Positions 28,349 to 38,075 are shown, numbered from the stretch's first letter. The stretch: 58,932 nt of DNA from Prevotella sp. (GCA_023666665.1 JAMPBN010000006.1:1-58932), one strand, 5' to 3'. Notes: generated by a model not told the origin, from the sequence alone. Made by a program: numbers and translations.

Positions 28349-28380
28349 ATTGCCCAACTGATGTTTTTTTCTTAACTTTG
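28349..28380 (+). promoter_or_regulatory. Promoter of the lpxD operon
   Basis: ATTG (28349-28352), 20 bp, then a perfect TAACTTTG (28373-28380), with the lpxD ATG 33 bp on. Its -33 box sits one base from that of the divergent engB promoter. Confidence 0.7.
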
Positions 28381-28413
28381 CGGCGCTTAAGTAAGCCAAA
28401 ACATCACGTTCAA

Positions 28414-29433
28414 ATGGAATTTTCCGCACAACAGATAGCAGAGGTGCTCGGGGGTGCCGTTGAGGGCAATCCCGAAGTAAAACTCTCCACATTCGACAAA
28501 ATAGAGAGTGCCGGCCCCAAGGCTCTGACGTTTCTTTCAAACCTGAAATACTCTCATTTTATTTATACCACAAATGCCGGAGCGGTTCTCGTGAGCCGCG
28601 ACTTTGTCCCGGCAGAAGCCGTCAACTCCACGCTGATTCGTGTTGACGACCCATATGCCGCTCTTGCGCAACTGATGCGTATGGTCGATGCGCTGCTCAA
28701 CCCGCAACCATCGGGCATCGAGCAACCATCGTTTATCGCCGCCGACGTTAAAATTCCCACCGAATGCTACGTTGGCGCATTTGCCTACGTTGGCACCGGA
28801 GCAAAGCTGGGCGAGGGAGTCAGAATCTACCCGCAAGTGTATGTCGGCCCGGGTGTAGAAATAGGTGAAGGCACCATTATCTATGCCGGCGCTAAGATTT
28901 ACCGAGGGTGCAAAATCGGCAAAAACTGCGTAATTCACGCCGGAGTGGTGATTGGCGGCGACGGCTTCGGCTTCGCTCCCAACCCCGACGGCACATATAA
29001 CAAAATTCCGCAGCTCGGCATTGCCGAAATTGCCGACAACGTTGAAATCGGTGCCAACACCACGGTTGACCGCGCAACTATGGGGCGCACATACGTGGGC
29101 GAAGGTACCAAGCTCGACAACCTCATTCAGGTGGCCCACAACGTTGAAATCGGCCGCAACACCGTGATGGCCTCGCAGGTGGGCATTGCAGGATCGACAA
29201 AAGTTGGCGACCACTGCATGGTAGGCGGCCAAGTTGGCATTGCCGGCCACATCACCATCGGCGACAACGTAAACATCGGCGCTCAAAGCGGACTCCACTC
29301 CAACACCGCATCAAATCAAACCATTATGGGAACTCCGGCAATCAATGCTCGCAAATGGATGCGCAACACCGGCTATATTAACCGCATTGCCGAACTGTTC
29401 CAACGCGTAAATAAACTCGAAAAAAAGATATGA
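28414..29433 (+). CDS. lpxD: UDP-3-O-acylglucosamine N-acyltransferase LpxD
   Basis: This enzyme adds the second 3-hydroxyacyl chain to UDP-3-O-acyl-glucosamine in lipid A synthesis, using acyl-ACP. The N-terminal uridine-binding domain (about 1-100) is followed by a left-handed beta-helix of hexapeptide repeats (about 105-310, for example VEIGEG, CKIGKN) with the catalytic histidine in VAHNVEIG, and a C-terminal helix. ATG at 28414 (339 residues) is preferred over a TTG on the promoter. The stop overlaps lpxC. Confidence 0.96.
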   Translation: MEFSAQQIAEVLGGAVEGNPEVKLSTFDKIESAGPKALTFLSNLKYSHFIYTTNAGAVLVSRDFVPAEAVNSTLIRVDDPYAALAQLMRMVDALLNPQPSGIEQPSFIAADVKIPTECYVGAFAYVGTGAKLGEGVRIYPQVYVGPGVEIGEGTIIYAGAKIYRGCKIGKNCVIHAGVVIGGDGFGFAPNPDGTYNKIPQLGIAEIADNVEIGANTTVDRATMGRTYVGEGTKLDNLIQVAHNVEIGRNTVMASQVGIAGSTKVGDHCMVGGQVGIAGHITIGDNVNIGAQSGLHSNTASNQTIMGTPAINARKWMRNTGYINRIAELFQRVNKLEKKI

Positions 29434-30806
29434 AACAGACCACCATTAAAAACGGGTTTACCCTCGAGGGTAAAGGACTCCATACCGGCCTCCAAATCGT
29501 TGCCGAGTTCTGTCCGGCTCCCGAAAACCACGGATATAAATTTCAGCGTGTAGACCTCGAAGACCAACCGATAATCGACGCGGTTGCCGAGAATGTCAAA
29601 GCCACCACTCGCGGCACGGTAATCGGTCGCGGCGACGTTGTGGTCTCCACAATCGAACACGCCATGGCCGCTCTCTACGCCGCCGGCATCGACAATGTGC
29701 TGATTAAGGTCAACGCCCCCGAAATGCCCATTCTCGACGGCTCATCCCGCGAAATCTCCGACGCTATCATAGCTGCCGGAACCGAAGAACAAGAAGCCGA
29801 AAAAGAATTTTATGTGGTTAAGCAGAAAATCGAGGTGCGCGACGACACCACCGGAGCCTCCATCATTGTGCTTCCCGACGACAACTTCTCAATCGACACC
29901 ATGGTAGCATTCGATTCGCCGGTTATTCCCAACCAGTTCGCCAGCATGGACAATATTGATATGTTCTACGACGAAATTTCCAGTGCGCGGACTTTCGTCT
30001 TTGTTCGCGAAATCGGTCCGCTGCTCGAAGCCAACCTCATCAAGGGCGGTGACCTCGATAATGCCATCGTAATCTACGACAAGCCTATGGAACAGGCCGC
30101 TCTCGACCATATTGCCGACCTGACCGGCGCTCCGCACATCAAGGCCACCGAGTTCGGCTACTTGCGCCCGCTGGAACATGACAACGAACCGGCCCGCCAT
30201 AAGCTGCTCGACGTTATCGGCGACCTCGCACTCATTGGCCGCCCCATCAAGGGCCGTGTGATTGCCACCCGCCCCGGCCACTCAATCAACACCACCCTGT
30301 CCAAGCAAATCCGCAAGGAGCTGAAGCGCCAGGAAATTCAGGCTCCGACCTACAACCCCAACATTGAGCCGGTGATGGACGTGAACGCTATCCGTTCCAA
30401 GCTCCCCCACCGCTATCCGTTCCTGCTGGTCGACAAAATCATTGAAATGGGGAGCAAACACATTGTCGGCGTGAAAAACGTAACCGGCAACGAACCTTTC
30501 TTCCAGGGTCACTTCCCTCAGGAACCAGTTATGCCGGGCGTACTCCACATCGAGGCGATGGCTCAGACCGGCGGACTGCTCGTGCTCAGCCAGGTTGACG
30601 AACCGGAGCGCTACTCCACCTACTTTATGAAGATTGACAACGTGAAGTTCCGTCAGAAAGTAGTGCCCGGAGATACGCTGATTTTCCACGTATCGTTCCA
30701 AACCCCGCTGCGTCGCGGCTGCGCAATTATGAAAGGCTATGCTTTCGTTGGAGAAAAAATAGTTACCGAATGTGAGTTTATGGCTCAAATCGTAAAAAAC
30801 AAGTAA
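29430..30806 (+). CDS. lpxC: Bifunctional LpxC-FabZ: UDP-3-O-acyl-GlcNAc deacetylase / 3-hydroxyacyl-ACP dehydratase
   Basis: Residues 1-~305 are LpxC, the zinc deacetylase that commits UDP-GlcNAc to lipid A (zinc ligands in [10 protein letters not shown] and [12 protein letters not shown], catalytic region RPGHSINTT). Residues ~315-458 are FabZ, the hot-dog dehydratase of fatty acid synthesis, with catalytic histidine in [12 protein letters not shown] and glutamate in [10 protein letters not shown]. The fusion is typical of Bacteroidota. It overlaps lpxD and is four bases from lpxA. Confidence 0.96.
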   Translation: MKQTTIKNGFTLEGKGLHTGLQIVAEFCPAPENHGYKFQRVDLEDQPIIDAVAENVKATTRGTVIGRGDVVVSTIEHAMAALYAAGIDNVLIKVNAPEMPILDGSSREISDAIIAAGTEEQEAEKEFYVVKQKIEVRDDTTGASIIVLPDDNFSIDTMVAFDSPVIPNQFASMDNIDMFYDEISSARTFVFVREIGPLLEANLIKGGDLDNAIVIYDKPMEQAALDHIADLTGAPHIKATEFGYLRPLEHDNEPARHKLLDVIGDLALIGRPIKGRVIATRPGHSINTTLSKQIRKELKRQEIQAPTYNPNIEPVMDVNAIRSKLPHRYPFLLVDKIIEMGSKHIVGVKNVTGNEPFFQGHFPQEPVMPGVLHIEAMAQTGGLLVLSQVDEPERYSTYFMKIDNVKFRQKVVPGDTLIFHVSFQTPLRRGCAIMKGYAFVGEKIVTECEFMAQIVKNK

Positions 30807-30810
30807 AAAG

Positions 30811-31587
30811 ATGCAGCCCCTCTCAACCATTCATCCCGATGCCCGCATTGCCGAAGGCGTAATTATTGACCCATTTGTCTACGTTGCCGCCGACGTTGAA
30901 ATCGGCGAAGGCACCCACCTCTATCCCGGAGCCATAGTGCTCGACGGTGCGCGCATCGGCAAAAACTGCAAAATCCACTCCGGGGCAGTAATTGCCGGCG
31001 AACCTCAGGACCTCAAATTCAAGGGCGAGGTAACCACCGCAGTTATCGGCGACAATACCACCATACGCGAGAGCGCCACTGTGAACCGCGGCACCGCATC
31101 CAAGGGCACCACCATAGTCGGCTCAAACTGCCTGATTATGGCGTACTCCCACGTTGCCCACGACTGCGTGCTCGGCGACAACATCATCATTTCCAACGCC
31201 AGCCAGATTGCCGGCGAAGTGAAAATTGACCACCATGCCGTAATCGGCGGCGGCTCGCTGATTCACCAGTTCTGCCACGTCGGTGCGCACGTTATGATGC
31301 AGGGAGGCTCGCTCGTCAACAAAGACATTCCACCTTATATAGTATGCGCACGCAATCCCATCAGCTATGCCGGCATCAACGTGGTTGGTCTGCGTCGCAG
31401 AGGTTTCACGTCTGACGAAATTTCCACCCTGCAGGAAATCTACCGCTACATCTTCACCAGCGACCTTAACACCACCGATGCGATTCTCGCCGTTGAGGCC
31501 GAGATTCCCGACTCAGCGTTCCGCAGCGAAATCATCAACTTCGTGCGCAATTCCCACCGTGGCATCCTCAAGGGGAATAATTATTAG
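30811..31587 (+). CDS. lpxA: UDP-N-acetylglucosamine acyltransferase LpxA
   Basis: This enzyme performs the first step of lipid A synthesis, O-acylation of UDP-GlcNAc. It is a beta-helix of hexapeptide repeats (for example VEIGEG, ARIGKN) with the catalytic histidine in AYSHVAHDC, the QFCHVGAHVMMQGG segment and the RGFTSDEI C-terminal helical domain. The 258-residue length is normal. Its stop codon lies in the first unit of a tandem heptamer array. Confidence 0.97.
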   Translation: MQPLSTIHPDARIAEGVIIDPFVYVAADVEIGEGTHLYPGAIVLDGARIGKNCKIHSGAVIAGEPQDLKFKGEVTTAVIGDNTTIRESATVNRGTASKGTTIVGSNCLIMAYSHVAHDCVLGDNIIISNASQIAGEVKIDHHAVIGGGSLIHQFCHVGAHVMMQGGSLVNKDIPPYIVCARNPISYAGINVVGLRRRGFTSDEISTLQEIYRYIFTSDLNTTDAILAVEAEIPDSAFRSEIINFVRNSHRGILKGNNY

Positions 31588-31618
31588 GCGTTGGGCGATA
31601 GGCGTTGGGCGTTGGGCG
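31584..31618 (+). repeat. Heptamer array (ttgggcg type) over the lpxA stop
   Basis: Five 7-bp units in register: ttaggcg, ttgggcg, ataggcg, ttgggcg, ttgggcg. The first contains the lpxA stop codon TAG. The unit is a phase of gggcgtt found before ligA and, inverted, at 56022-56070. Confidence 0.88.
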
Positions 31619-31667
31619 TGGAGATGGATGACTTTTGTCCGCCAGACCGAAGCAACCTAAACAGGAG

Positions 31668-31689
31668 GCAGCGGACTTCAGACCGCTGC
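31668..31689 (+). other. Hairpin in the lpxA-ABC gap
   Basis: gcagcgg and ccgctgc form a 7-bp stem with loop acttcaga. It has no T-run; role unknown. Confidence 0.35.
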
Positions 31690-31729
31690 GCTGCGACATA
31701 ACCATGACAATCAAGCCATCACAGTTATT

Positions 31730-31764
31730 CCGACCGTCTAAAGATGGTCGGTTCCTATTTTTTT
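31730..31764 (+). terminator. Intrinsic terminator after the lpx operon
   Basis: ccgaccgtc pairs with gatggtcgg (9 bp, one G-U) across loop taaa, followed by a T-rich run ending in eight T's. Confidence 0.82.
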
Positions 31765-31774
31765 GCAAAAAAAA

Positions 31775-31806
31775 TTTGGTGGATTCAAATTTTAGGTTTA
31801 CCTTTG
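31775..31806 (+). promoter_or_regulatory. Promoter of the eight-gene export operon
   Basis: TTTG (31775-31778), exactly 20 bp, then TACCTTTG (31799-31806), the best full match to the Bacteroidota promoter consensus in this window. The first ATG is at 31832. Confidence 0.85.
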
Positions 31807-31808
31807 CG

Positions 31809-31830
31809 GTGTAATAGAACACTAATACAC
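31809..31830 (+). promoter_or_regulatory. Palindromic operator candidate for the GntR/YtrA-type regulator
   Basis: The 22 bases read GTGTA-a-TAG-aaca-CTA-a-TACAC, with 8 of 11 base pairs symmetric. They lie between the -7 box and the first ATG, where a bound repressor would block transcription. The outer halves GTGTA and TACAC, 12 bases apart, resemble the operator I remember for Bacillus YtrA. The third gene of the operon encodes a YtrA-like regulator. Confidence 0.6.
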
Positions 31831-31831
31831 T

Positions 31832-32665
31832 ATGCTCAGAACTCAAAACCTCACGTATCGCTATCCGGGACAGACGCAGCCAACGCTTGACAGTCTGTCG
31901 CTTAGCTTTGCTCCGGGAGCAATCTACGGCCTGCTTGGTGCCAACGGAACCGGTAAATCCACCTTGCTATATTGCCTCTGCGGACTGCTGAAGCCGCAAT
32001 CCGGTCAGGCCATTCTTGACGACATAAACACGTTCAGCCGCGAACCGCAGATGCTGGCCGATATTTTCCTCGTTCCCGAAGAAATTGACCTGCCACCGAT
32101 TCTGCTGAGCGAATACGTGAAACAAAACACGCCGTTCTACCCCAACTTCTCGCTCAACGACCTCACCTGCTATCTTGAGCAATTTCGCCTTACCACCGAC
32201 ATTCATCTCGGCAACCTCTCTATGGGACAGCGCAAAAAAGCTTTCTTGGCTTTCGCCCTGGCGTGCAACACCAAAATCATTATGATGGACGAGCCGACCA
32301 ACGGCCTCGACATCCCGGGCAAGTCGGAGTTTCGCCGCGCAGTTGTCAGCGCTGCCACTGACGACCGCACCATAATAATCTCCACGCATCAGGTGCGAGA
32401 CCTTGACCGCGTACTTGACCACGTAATGATTATCAATAACAACGGCGTGGTACTCAACACCTCAACCTCCTCCCTGCAGGAGCGCTTCCGATTCTACTTC
32501 ACCACCGACCCCGCCGAACTCAGCGGCGCACTGTGGGCGCAACCCACAGTTGGCGGCTATAACATTATCCGCACCCGCTGCGAGGGCGATGAAGAAACCG
32601 ACGTGAACCTCGAAAGCCTATTTGAATTTTCATTTGCCAACCCCGAAATCGCCGCTGCCTTATGA
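31832..32665 (+). CDS. ABC transporter ATP-binding protein
   Basis: This 277-residue ABC ATPase has Walker A GANGTGKST (about 36-44), signature LSMGQRKK (about 130-137), Walker B IIMMDEPTNGLD (about 148-159) and the switch histidine in IISTHQ. It pairs with the permease encoded next, which it overlaps. ATPase, permease and GntR regulator resemble YtrA/BcrA-type systems linked to envelope stress or peptide antibiotic export; the substrate is unknown. Confidence 0.9.
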   Translation: MLRTQNLTYRYPGQTQPTLDSLSLSFAPGAIYGLLGANGTGKSTLLYCLCGLLKPQSGQAILDDINTFSREPQMLADIFLVPEEIDLPPILLSEYVKQNTPFYPNFSLNDLTCYLEQFRLTTDIHLGNLSMGQRKKAFLAFALACNTKIIMMDEPTNGLDIPGKSEFRRAVVSAATDDRTIIISTHQVRDLDRVLDHVMIINNNGVVLNTSTSSLQERFRFYFTTDPAELSGALWAQPTVGGYNIIRTRCEGDEETDVNLESLFEFSFANPEIAAAL

Positions 32666-33489
32666 TTTCCAATTCATACTCCACCGCCCGTATGTGGGCG
32701 CTGACCAAACGCTACGCCGTTGAAAACCGCCGTAACATCTTCATCACCCTCGGCGTGATGTTCGGGATAATCTTCCTGATGTCGCTCCTCTTTACTAAAA
32801 CTTGCCCTCATGATTATGATTGGCGCGATTCCGAGCGCGGTGCTATACTTTGGATTATTTACGCGTTCATTGCCGGCCTCGTAGTGCAAATAACCGGGTC
32901 ATTGACGTTCTCATCAATGTCTACCAAGTCAAAACGCATCTCCAATATGATGCTTCCCGCCAAACAAAGCGAGAAGTTTATCAGCCAATGCCTGCTCTAC
33001 GTGATTGGCGGCAACATTGCCCTGATTCTGTCGCTCATCCTTGCCGACACTCTCAGCTCGGTGATTTTCGGTTTTGTTCCCGGCTGGTACTATCTGCCGC
33101 AAAACCTTGACATTTCCGACCTTATTACCGACCTGCCTTATGGCCTTAACATTTTGTTTGTTGCGATATTCGGCGGTATGTGGCTCTTTCTGTTCGGTCA
33201 AGCAATCTACGTTCTCGGCTCAACATTATGGCCCAAAAAGTCGTTTTTGAAAACGTATATCGCCTTGTTTGCCCTGCAAATCATCGTGCCGATACTGATG
33301 CCGTGGAACCTGATTGGCGACGGATTCAACGTGTTCGCACATTGGTTTGAAGGCAAGGAATTTACGTCGCTGCAAGGTTGGTTGATGGTTTGGGCAATCA
33401 TAATCTTCCTCTACGCCCTTATAGTCGGAGTTTATCACCTTGCATGGCAACGCTACCGCCGTCTTGAAATCGTAAAGAGATTCTTATGA
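32662..33489 (+). CDS. ABC transporter permease
   Basis: This 275-residue protein has about six transmembrane helices (for example IFITLGVMFGIIFLMSLLF, ILWIIYAFIAGLVVQITG) and no soluble domain, matching the membrane partner of the upstream ATPase. It overlaps the gene before and the regulator gene after by four bases each. Confidence 0.82.
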   Translation: MISNSYSTARMWALTKRYAVENRRNIFITLGVMFGIIFLMSLLFTKTCPHDYDWRDSERGAILWIIYAFIAGLVVQITGSLTFSSMSTKSKRISNMMLPAKQSEKFISQCLLYVIGGNIALILSLILADTLSSVIFGFVPGWYYLPQNLDISDLITDLPYGLNILFVAIFGGMWLFLFGQAIYVLGSTLWPKKSFLKTYIALFALQIIVPILMPWNLIGDGFNVFAHWFEGKEFTSLQGWLMVWAIIIFLYALIVGVYHLAWQRYRRLEIVKRFL

Positions 33490-33857
33490 ACAACAAACCC
33501 ATATATCTGCAAATTGCGGACGGACTGATGGAAGATATCCGGGCCGGACGTTATGCTGCCGACTCGCGCATCCCTTCGGTGCGCGATGTCGCAGCTTCCG
33601 CTCAGGTCAACGTCAACACCGCGATGCGCACTTTTGAACATCTGGAACGCGAGGGCATTATATATAATAAGCGTGGCATAGGCTACTTCGTGTCGCCCGA
33701 CGCTCCCGCAAAAATCAGTGCCCGGCTGAAAGAAAACTTTTTCAATAATGAGATGAACTACTTCTTCGCGCGCCTTGAACAGCTGGAAATGTCGCCGGTG
33801 GATTTGCTCCGTCATTATGAAACATACCTCAATCTGAAAAATGATAACCCTAACTGA
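33486..33857 (+). CDS. GntR-family regulator, YtrA subfamily
   Basis: This 123-residue protein has a GntR winged helix at the N-terminus (PIYLQIADGLMEDIRAGRY ... IPSVRDVAASAQVNVNTAMR, about 4-55) and only a short C-terminal dimerisation part, as in the YtrA subfamily. It probably represses its own operon through the palindrome at 31809-31830. It overlaps the next ATPase gene by 17 bases, which ties the upstream ABC pair and the MacB-like exporter into one transcript. Confidence 0.9.
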   Translation: MNNKPIYLQIADGLMEDIRAGRYAADSRIPSVRDVAASAQVNVNTAMRTFEHLEREGIIYNKRGIGYFVSPDAPAKISARLKENFFNNEMNYFFARLEQLEMSPVDLLRHYETYLNLKNDNPN

Positions 33858-34506
33858 CGTAAACAAAACATACTATGGTGCCGTGCCATTGCACGTGCTT
33901 CACGACATCAACCTCCACATTGACCGTGGAGAATTGGTGTCGATCATGGGAGCTTCCGGCTCTGGAAAATCCACGCTACTCAATATCATCGGCATTCTCG
34001 ACAACTACGACACCGGCGAATATTGGCTCGATGGCGTACTGATAAAGAACCTCTCCGAAAACCGTGCCGCCGAGCTGCGCAACAAGATGATTGGCTTCGT
34101 GTTCCAGTCGTTCAACCTTATCAGCTACAAAGATGCCGTTGACAACGTTGCCCTACCCCTCTTTTACCAAGGGGTGAGCCGCAAAAAGCGCCGTATGCTG
34201 GCAATGGAGCAACTCGAGCGCCTCGGTCTTGTCGACCGCGCCCACCATTTGCCCGGCGAGCTTTCAGGCGGACAAAAGCAGCGTGTGGCATTGGCACGTG
34301 CTCTAATCACCAACCCGAGCATCATCCTTGCCGATGAACCCACCGGCGCTCTCGACAGCAAAACCTCCAAGGAGGTGATGCAGGTGTTTCGCGAACTCAA
34401 TGCCGACCGGGGCATGACCATAGTCATAGTGACCCATGACCCGGGAGTCGGCGAACAAACCAACCGCATAATCCGCATTTCAGACGGCCGCATCGTAACG
34501 CCATGA
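33841..34506 (+). CDS. MacB/LolD-type ABC transporter ATPase
   Basis: This 221-residue ATPase has Walker A GASGSGKST (about 39-47), signature LSGGQKQRVALARAL and Walker B ILADEPTGALD. It belongs to the LolD/MacB group that drives MacB-like permeases, and would power the two permeases encoded next. It overlaps both neighbours. Confidence 0.93.
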   Translation: MITLTDVNKTYYGAVPLHVLHDINLHIDRGELVSIMGASGSGKSTLLNIIGILDNYDTGEYWLDGVLIKNLSENRAAELRNKMIGFVFQSFNLISYKDAVDNVALPLFYQGVSRKKRRMLAMEQLERLGLVDRAHHLPGELSGGQKQRVALARALITNPSIILADEPTGALDSKTSKEVMQVFRELNADRGMTIVIVTHDPGVGEQTNRIIRISDGRIVTP

Positions 34507-35723
34507 TTGACCTTCTGAACGAAATATGGCAGAACCTGTCAAACAACAAGGGTCGCACCACGCTGACGGGCATTGCCGTGGCGTGGGGCATCTTTATGCT
34601 CATAGTGCTCTTGGGAATGAGTAATGGCGTGGTCAACTCCTTCAAGGAAAACCGCCGCAGCCAAGGCTCAAATATGCTCAAGGTGTGGGGCGGAATCACG
34701 TCAATGCCCTGTCAGGGCTACCAGGAGGGACGAACCATAGAACTCAAGGAGGGCGACATTGCCCGCGTGGCCCACGACAATCCCACGCAGGCCGCCGAAG
34801 TTGCAGGGCAGATTGACGGTCAAGCCGTAACCATATCCACTCCCCACGACTACACCTCGGCATCATACTCCGGAGTCTACCCCTCGGAGCAGCGCCAGCG
34901 AGCCCTGGAGATGAAATCGGGCCGCTTTATCAACGACGTTGACCTCCGCGAGCAGCGCAAGGTGGTGGTTATCTCCACCAAGACCGCCGAAACCCTCTTT
35001 GCCGACCCGGCAACCGCCGTCGGGTCGAGCATCCGCGTCGGCGACCTGGCATTCAGGTGCGTCGGAGTCTACGATACCGACTGGAACGAGACCATCTACA
35101 TTCCTTTCACCACGGCTCGCATTCTTGCCGGAAGCGGCGACATTATCAGCTCACTGAACATTGAGCTGCAGAACGTCAGCACCGAAGCCGACGGCACCGA
35201 AGCCGAAGAAAGCACCCGGCGCTCGCTGGCTGCAAATCATACTTTCCGCCCCGACGACGAGAGCGCCGTAGACATCTGGAACCGCTTCAACCAGCAGTTG
35301 CAAATGAGTTCGGGCATGAACATTTTGAACTATGCCGTGTGGGTCATTGGCCTCTTTACCCTGCTGAGCGGCATCATCGGAGTAAGCAACATTATGTTCG
35401 TCAGCGTGCGCGAACGCACCCACGAAATCGGAGTACGCCGCGCCATCGGAGCCAAACCCCGCAGCATCCTCACGCAGATTATCTGCGAGAGCGTGGCGAT
35501 AACCACCATTTTCGGTTACATCGGCATAGTGTTTGGCACTGCCGTCAACGAAGTCATTGCCCGTATCACCGAGCATATGGATTTTGTTTCCAATCCGCGC
35601 ACCGATATCGGCATTGCGCTGTCGGTCACCGTTGTGCTGATTGTTGCCGGGATGCTGGCCGGCCTCTTTCCGGCATTGAAAGCTCTTAAAGTCAAACCCG
35701 TAGAAGCCCTCCGCGAAGAATGA
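34503..35723 (+). CDS. MacB-like ABC permease, first copy
   Basis: This 406-residue permease has the MacB layout: one N-terminal transmembrane helix (about 22-42), a large periplasmic MacB_PCD domain (about 45-270) and a C-terminal FtsX domain with three helices (for example ILNYAVWVIGLFTLLSGIIG and the later VRERTHEIGVRRAIGAK). It is 36 percent or so like the next gene by eye in the FtsX region; together they probably form a heterodimer. Confidence 0.9.
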   Translation: MIDLLNEIWQNLSNNKGRTTLTGIAVAWGIFMLIVLLGMSNGVVNSFKENRRSQGSNMLKVWGGITSMPCQGYQEGRTIELKEGDIARVAHDNPTQAAEVAGQIDGQAVTISTPHDYTSASYSGVYPSEQRQRALEMKSGRFINDVDLREQRKVVVISTKTAETLFADPATAVGSSIRVGDLAFRCVGVYDTDWNETIYIPFTTARILAGSGDIISSLNIELQNVSTEADGTEAEESTRRSLAANHTFRPDDESAVDIWNRFNQQLQMSSGMNILNYAVWVIGLFTLLSGIIGVSNIMFVSVRERTHEIGVRRAIGAKPRSILTQIICESVAITTIFGYIGIVFGTAVNEVIARITEHMDFVSNPRTDIGIALSVTVVLIVAGMLAGLFPALKALKVKPVEALREE

Positions 35724-36952
35724 AAACAGGATTTTTTGACCTCGAAAACTGGCGCGAAATCGGTGCAACACTCTCGCGCAACAAGACGCGCACTTTCCTG
35801 ACGGCATTCGGCATATTTTGGGGCACGGCAATGCTGGCAATGCTCCTTGGCGGAGCCGATGGGCTCGAACGGATGCTACGCAAAAACTTTGAGGGTTTTG
35901 CATCAAATATGGCGGTGATGTTTGCCAACCGACGCACCATCTCCTATCAGGGATTCAACAAAGGTTCAACCTGGGAACTCACCACCACCGACATTGACGC
36001 GCTGCGTCAGATTCCCGGCATGGAAGCGGTAGCCGCCACCAACAGTGCCGGAACCCTGACCGTGGCCGCCGGCAAATATTCCACCACTGCATCGACCCAG
36101 GGGGTTGACCAGGATTTCCAAAAGGCTTTTCTGCCCACCATCCATTCAGGCCGCTTTATCAACGAGAGTGACCAGCGCCAAAACGCCAAGGTTGCAGTTA
36201 TCGGCATCAACGTGGCCAACAAGCTCTTTCCCGGGGACAATGCCGTTGGCCAATTCATAAATATGCAGGGTATATATTATAAGGTGGTGGGCGTTGCGTC
36301 GCAGGAAGCCGAAATTCAGATGAACGGCTCGAAAATCGACGACAACATAACCTTGCCGCAATCAACCCTGGCCCGCTCGTTCAACATGGGCGACGGAGTT
36401 GACGGCGTAATGATAGTTGCCGCGCAAGGCCACACGCCCAAAGAGCTGAAGCCAAAAATCATGCGGGTGGTCCGCGCCGCGCATCCCATTGACCCGGTCG
36501 ACGACCAGGCGCTCTTTTTCTTCGATGTCAGCGAGCAGTTTGCCATGGTCGACAGCCTCTTTATGGGCATTACTCTGCTCGCTTTCTTCGTGGGCATCGG
36601 CACCCTCATTGCCGGCATCATCGGGGTGGGCAACATTATGTGGGTAATCGTCAAAGAGCGCACCAGCGAAATCGGAATCCGCCGCTCCATCGGAGCCAAA
36701 CCCATCGACATCGTAACGCAGATTCTCTCCGAGGGAATCGCGCTGACCTCAGTGGCCGGAACTGCCGGCATTGTGTTTGCCACCGCAGCACTCGCTGTTG
36801 CCGAACAAATCTTCAATGTAAAATTCCAAATCACCTTTGGCGCAGCAGTGGCCATAATGCTGATTTTCCTGGCGCTCGGCATCGCCGCGAGCATCATTCC
36901 CTCACTCAAAGCAATGAAAATTAAACCTATCGAAGCTATAAACGACAAATGA
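35720..36952 (+). CDS. MacB-like ABC permease, second copy
   Basis: This 410-residue permease has the same order as its upstream paralogue: N-terminal helix (FLTAFGIFWGTAMLAMLLGG), periplasmic domain, and FtsX domain with VKERTSEIGIRRSIGAKP. Two tandem permeases, one ATPase, an adaptor and a TolC-like protein are a common heteromeric MacAB-TolC arrangement in Bacteroidota. It overlaps both neighbours by four bases. Confidence 0.9.
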   Translation: MKTGFFDLENWREIGATLSRNKTRTFLTAFGIFWGTAMLAMLLGGADGLERMLRKNFEGFASNMAVMFANRRTISYQGFNKGSTWELTTTDIDALRQIPGMEAVAATNSAGTLTVAAGKYSTTASTQGVDQDFQKAFLPTIHSGRFINESDQRQNAKVAVIGINVANKLFPGDNAVGQFINMQGIYYKVVGVASQEAEIQMNGSKIDDNITLPQSTLARSFNMGDGVDGVMIVAAQGHTPKELKPKIMRVVRAAHPIDPVDDQALFFFDVSEQFAMVDSLFMGITLLAFFVGIGTLIAGIIGVGNIMWVIVKERTSEIGIRRSIGAKPIDIVTQILSEGIALTSVAGTAGIVFATAALAVAEQIFNVKFQITFGAAVAIMLIFLALGIAASIIPSLKAMKIKPIEAINDK

Positions 36953-38049
36953 AAAAGTTTCTGAAAACAACCCTATGGGTATTGATTGCCGCAATGTTTG
37001 TGGGCACATTCGTTTACCTCTTCATCAACTCACGCAAGAAAAAAACGGAGTATGAGCTCTTGACACCCATCACCGCTACCATAACCAAAAGCACACTGCT
37101 CACCGGCAATATCGAGCCGCGAGATGAAATTGAAATCAAGCCTCAGATTTCAGGTATCATCTCCGAAATCCTCGTAGAAGCCGGCGACCAGGTCAAAGAG
37201 GGTGAGGTCATCGCCAAGATAAAGGTCATTGCCGATGAGAGTCAGCTCTCCTCGGCCCAAAACCGCGTTGCGGTGGCAAAAAGCGCCCTTGAGCTGCAAA
37301 AAGCCAAGACAGCACGTACCGCGGAGCTGTATGAAAAGAAATTCGTGAGCCGCGAAGAATATGAGGAATCAAACAACGCGCTCAAAAACACGCAGATTGA
37401 GCTCGCTGCGGCCGAAGATGCCCTGTCGATTGTGCGCGACGGTGTCAGCGCCACCAACGCGCAGGGTTCCAACACTCTTGTGCGCGCAACCATAACCGGC
37501 CTGGTGCTCGATGTTCCCGTGAAAGTGGGTTCGTCGGTAATTCAATCAAACACGTTCAACGACGGCACCACCATTGCTAAGGTTGCCGATATGTCTGACC
37601 TCATTTTCAAGGGCAAGGTCGATGAAACCGAGGTTGGGCTGCTCTCGCTCAATCAGCCGATGACCATAACTATCGGCGCAATGCAGGATGTAAGTTCCGA
37701 AGCCACCATTGAATACATCTCGCCCAAGGCCACAAGCGAGAACGGTACCAACACGTTTGAAATCAAAGCAGCCGTTAACCTTGCCGGAGTAAAAGACCTC
37801 CGCGCCGGCTACAGCGCCAACGCCGCAGTGACCCTGCGCGAGGCCAAAGATGTTGTCAGCGTTCCCGAAGCAGTAGTTGAGTTTGAGGGCGATGATGCCT
37901 ACGTCTACGTTCTGACCGATGCTAAAAATCAGACTTTTGAGCGCCGCAAAATCGAGACCGGTCTCAGCGACGGCATCAACATAGAAGTGAAAAGCGGCCT
38001 CACCACGTCCGACCAACTGCGCGGAGCTGCCAAATATGATAAGAGATAA
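36949..38049 (+). CDS. MacA-like periplasmic adaptor (HlyD family)
   Basis: This 366-residue protein has an N-terminal membrane anchor (about 5-25), a barrel-sandwich (lipoyl) half (IKPQISGIISEILVEAGDQV, about 65-85), a coiled-coil hairpin (about 95-165), the second lipoyl half (TGLVLDVPVKVGSSV), a beta-barrel and a membrane-proximal domain. It bridges the MacB-like permeases and the outer membrane channel. It is followed by the TolC-like gene after 26 bp. Confidence 0.92.
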   Translation: MKKFLKTTLWVLIAAMFVGTFVYLFINSRKKKTEYELLTPITATITKSTLLTGNIEPRDEIEIKPQISGIISEILVEAGDQVKEGEVIAKIKVIADESQLSSAQNRVAVAKSALELQKAKTARTAELYEKKFVSREEYEESNNALKNTQIELAAAEDALSIVRDGVSATNAQGSNTLVRATITGLVLDVPVKVGSSVIQSNTFNDGTTIAKVADMSDLIFKGKVDETEVGLLSLNQPMTITIGAMQDVSSEATIEYISPKATSENGTNTFEIKAAVNLAGVKDLRAGYSANAAVTLREAKDVVSVPEAVVEFEGDDAYVYVLTDAKNQTFERRKIETGLSDGINIEVKSGLTTSDQLRGAAKYDKR

Positions 38050-38075
38050 AAGATAATAGATAACAGATTTTAAGT

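Noticed and set aside
29430-30806. LpxC-FabZ fusion as a novelty
   Set aside because: The fusion is well known in Bacteroidota.
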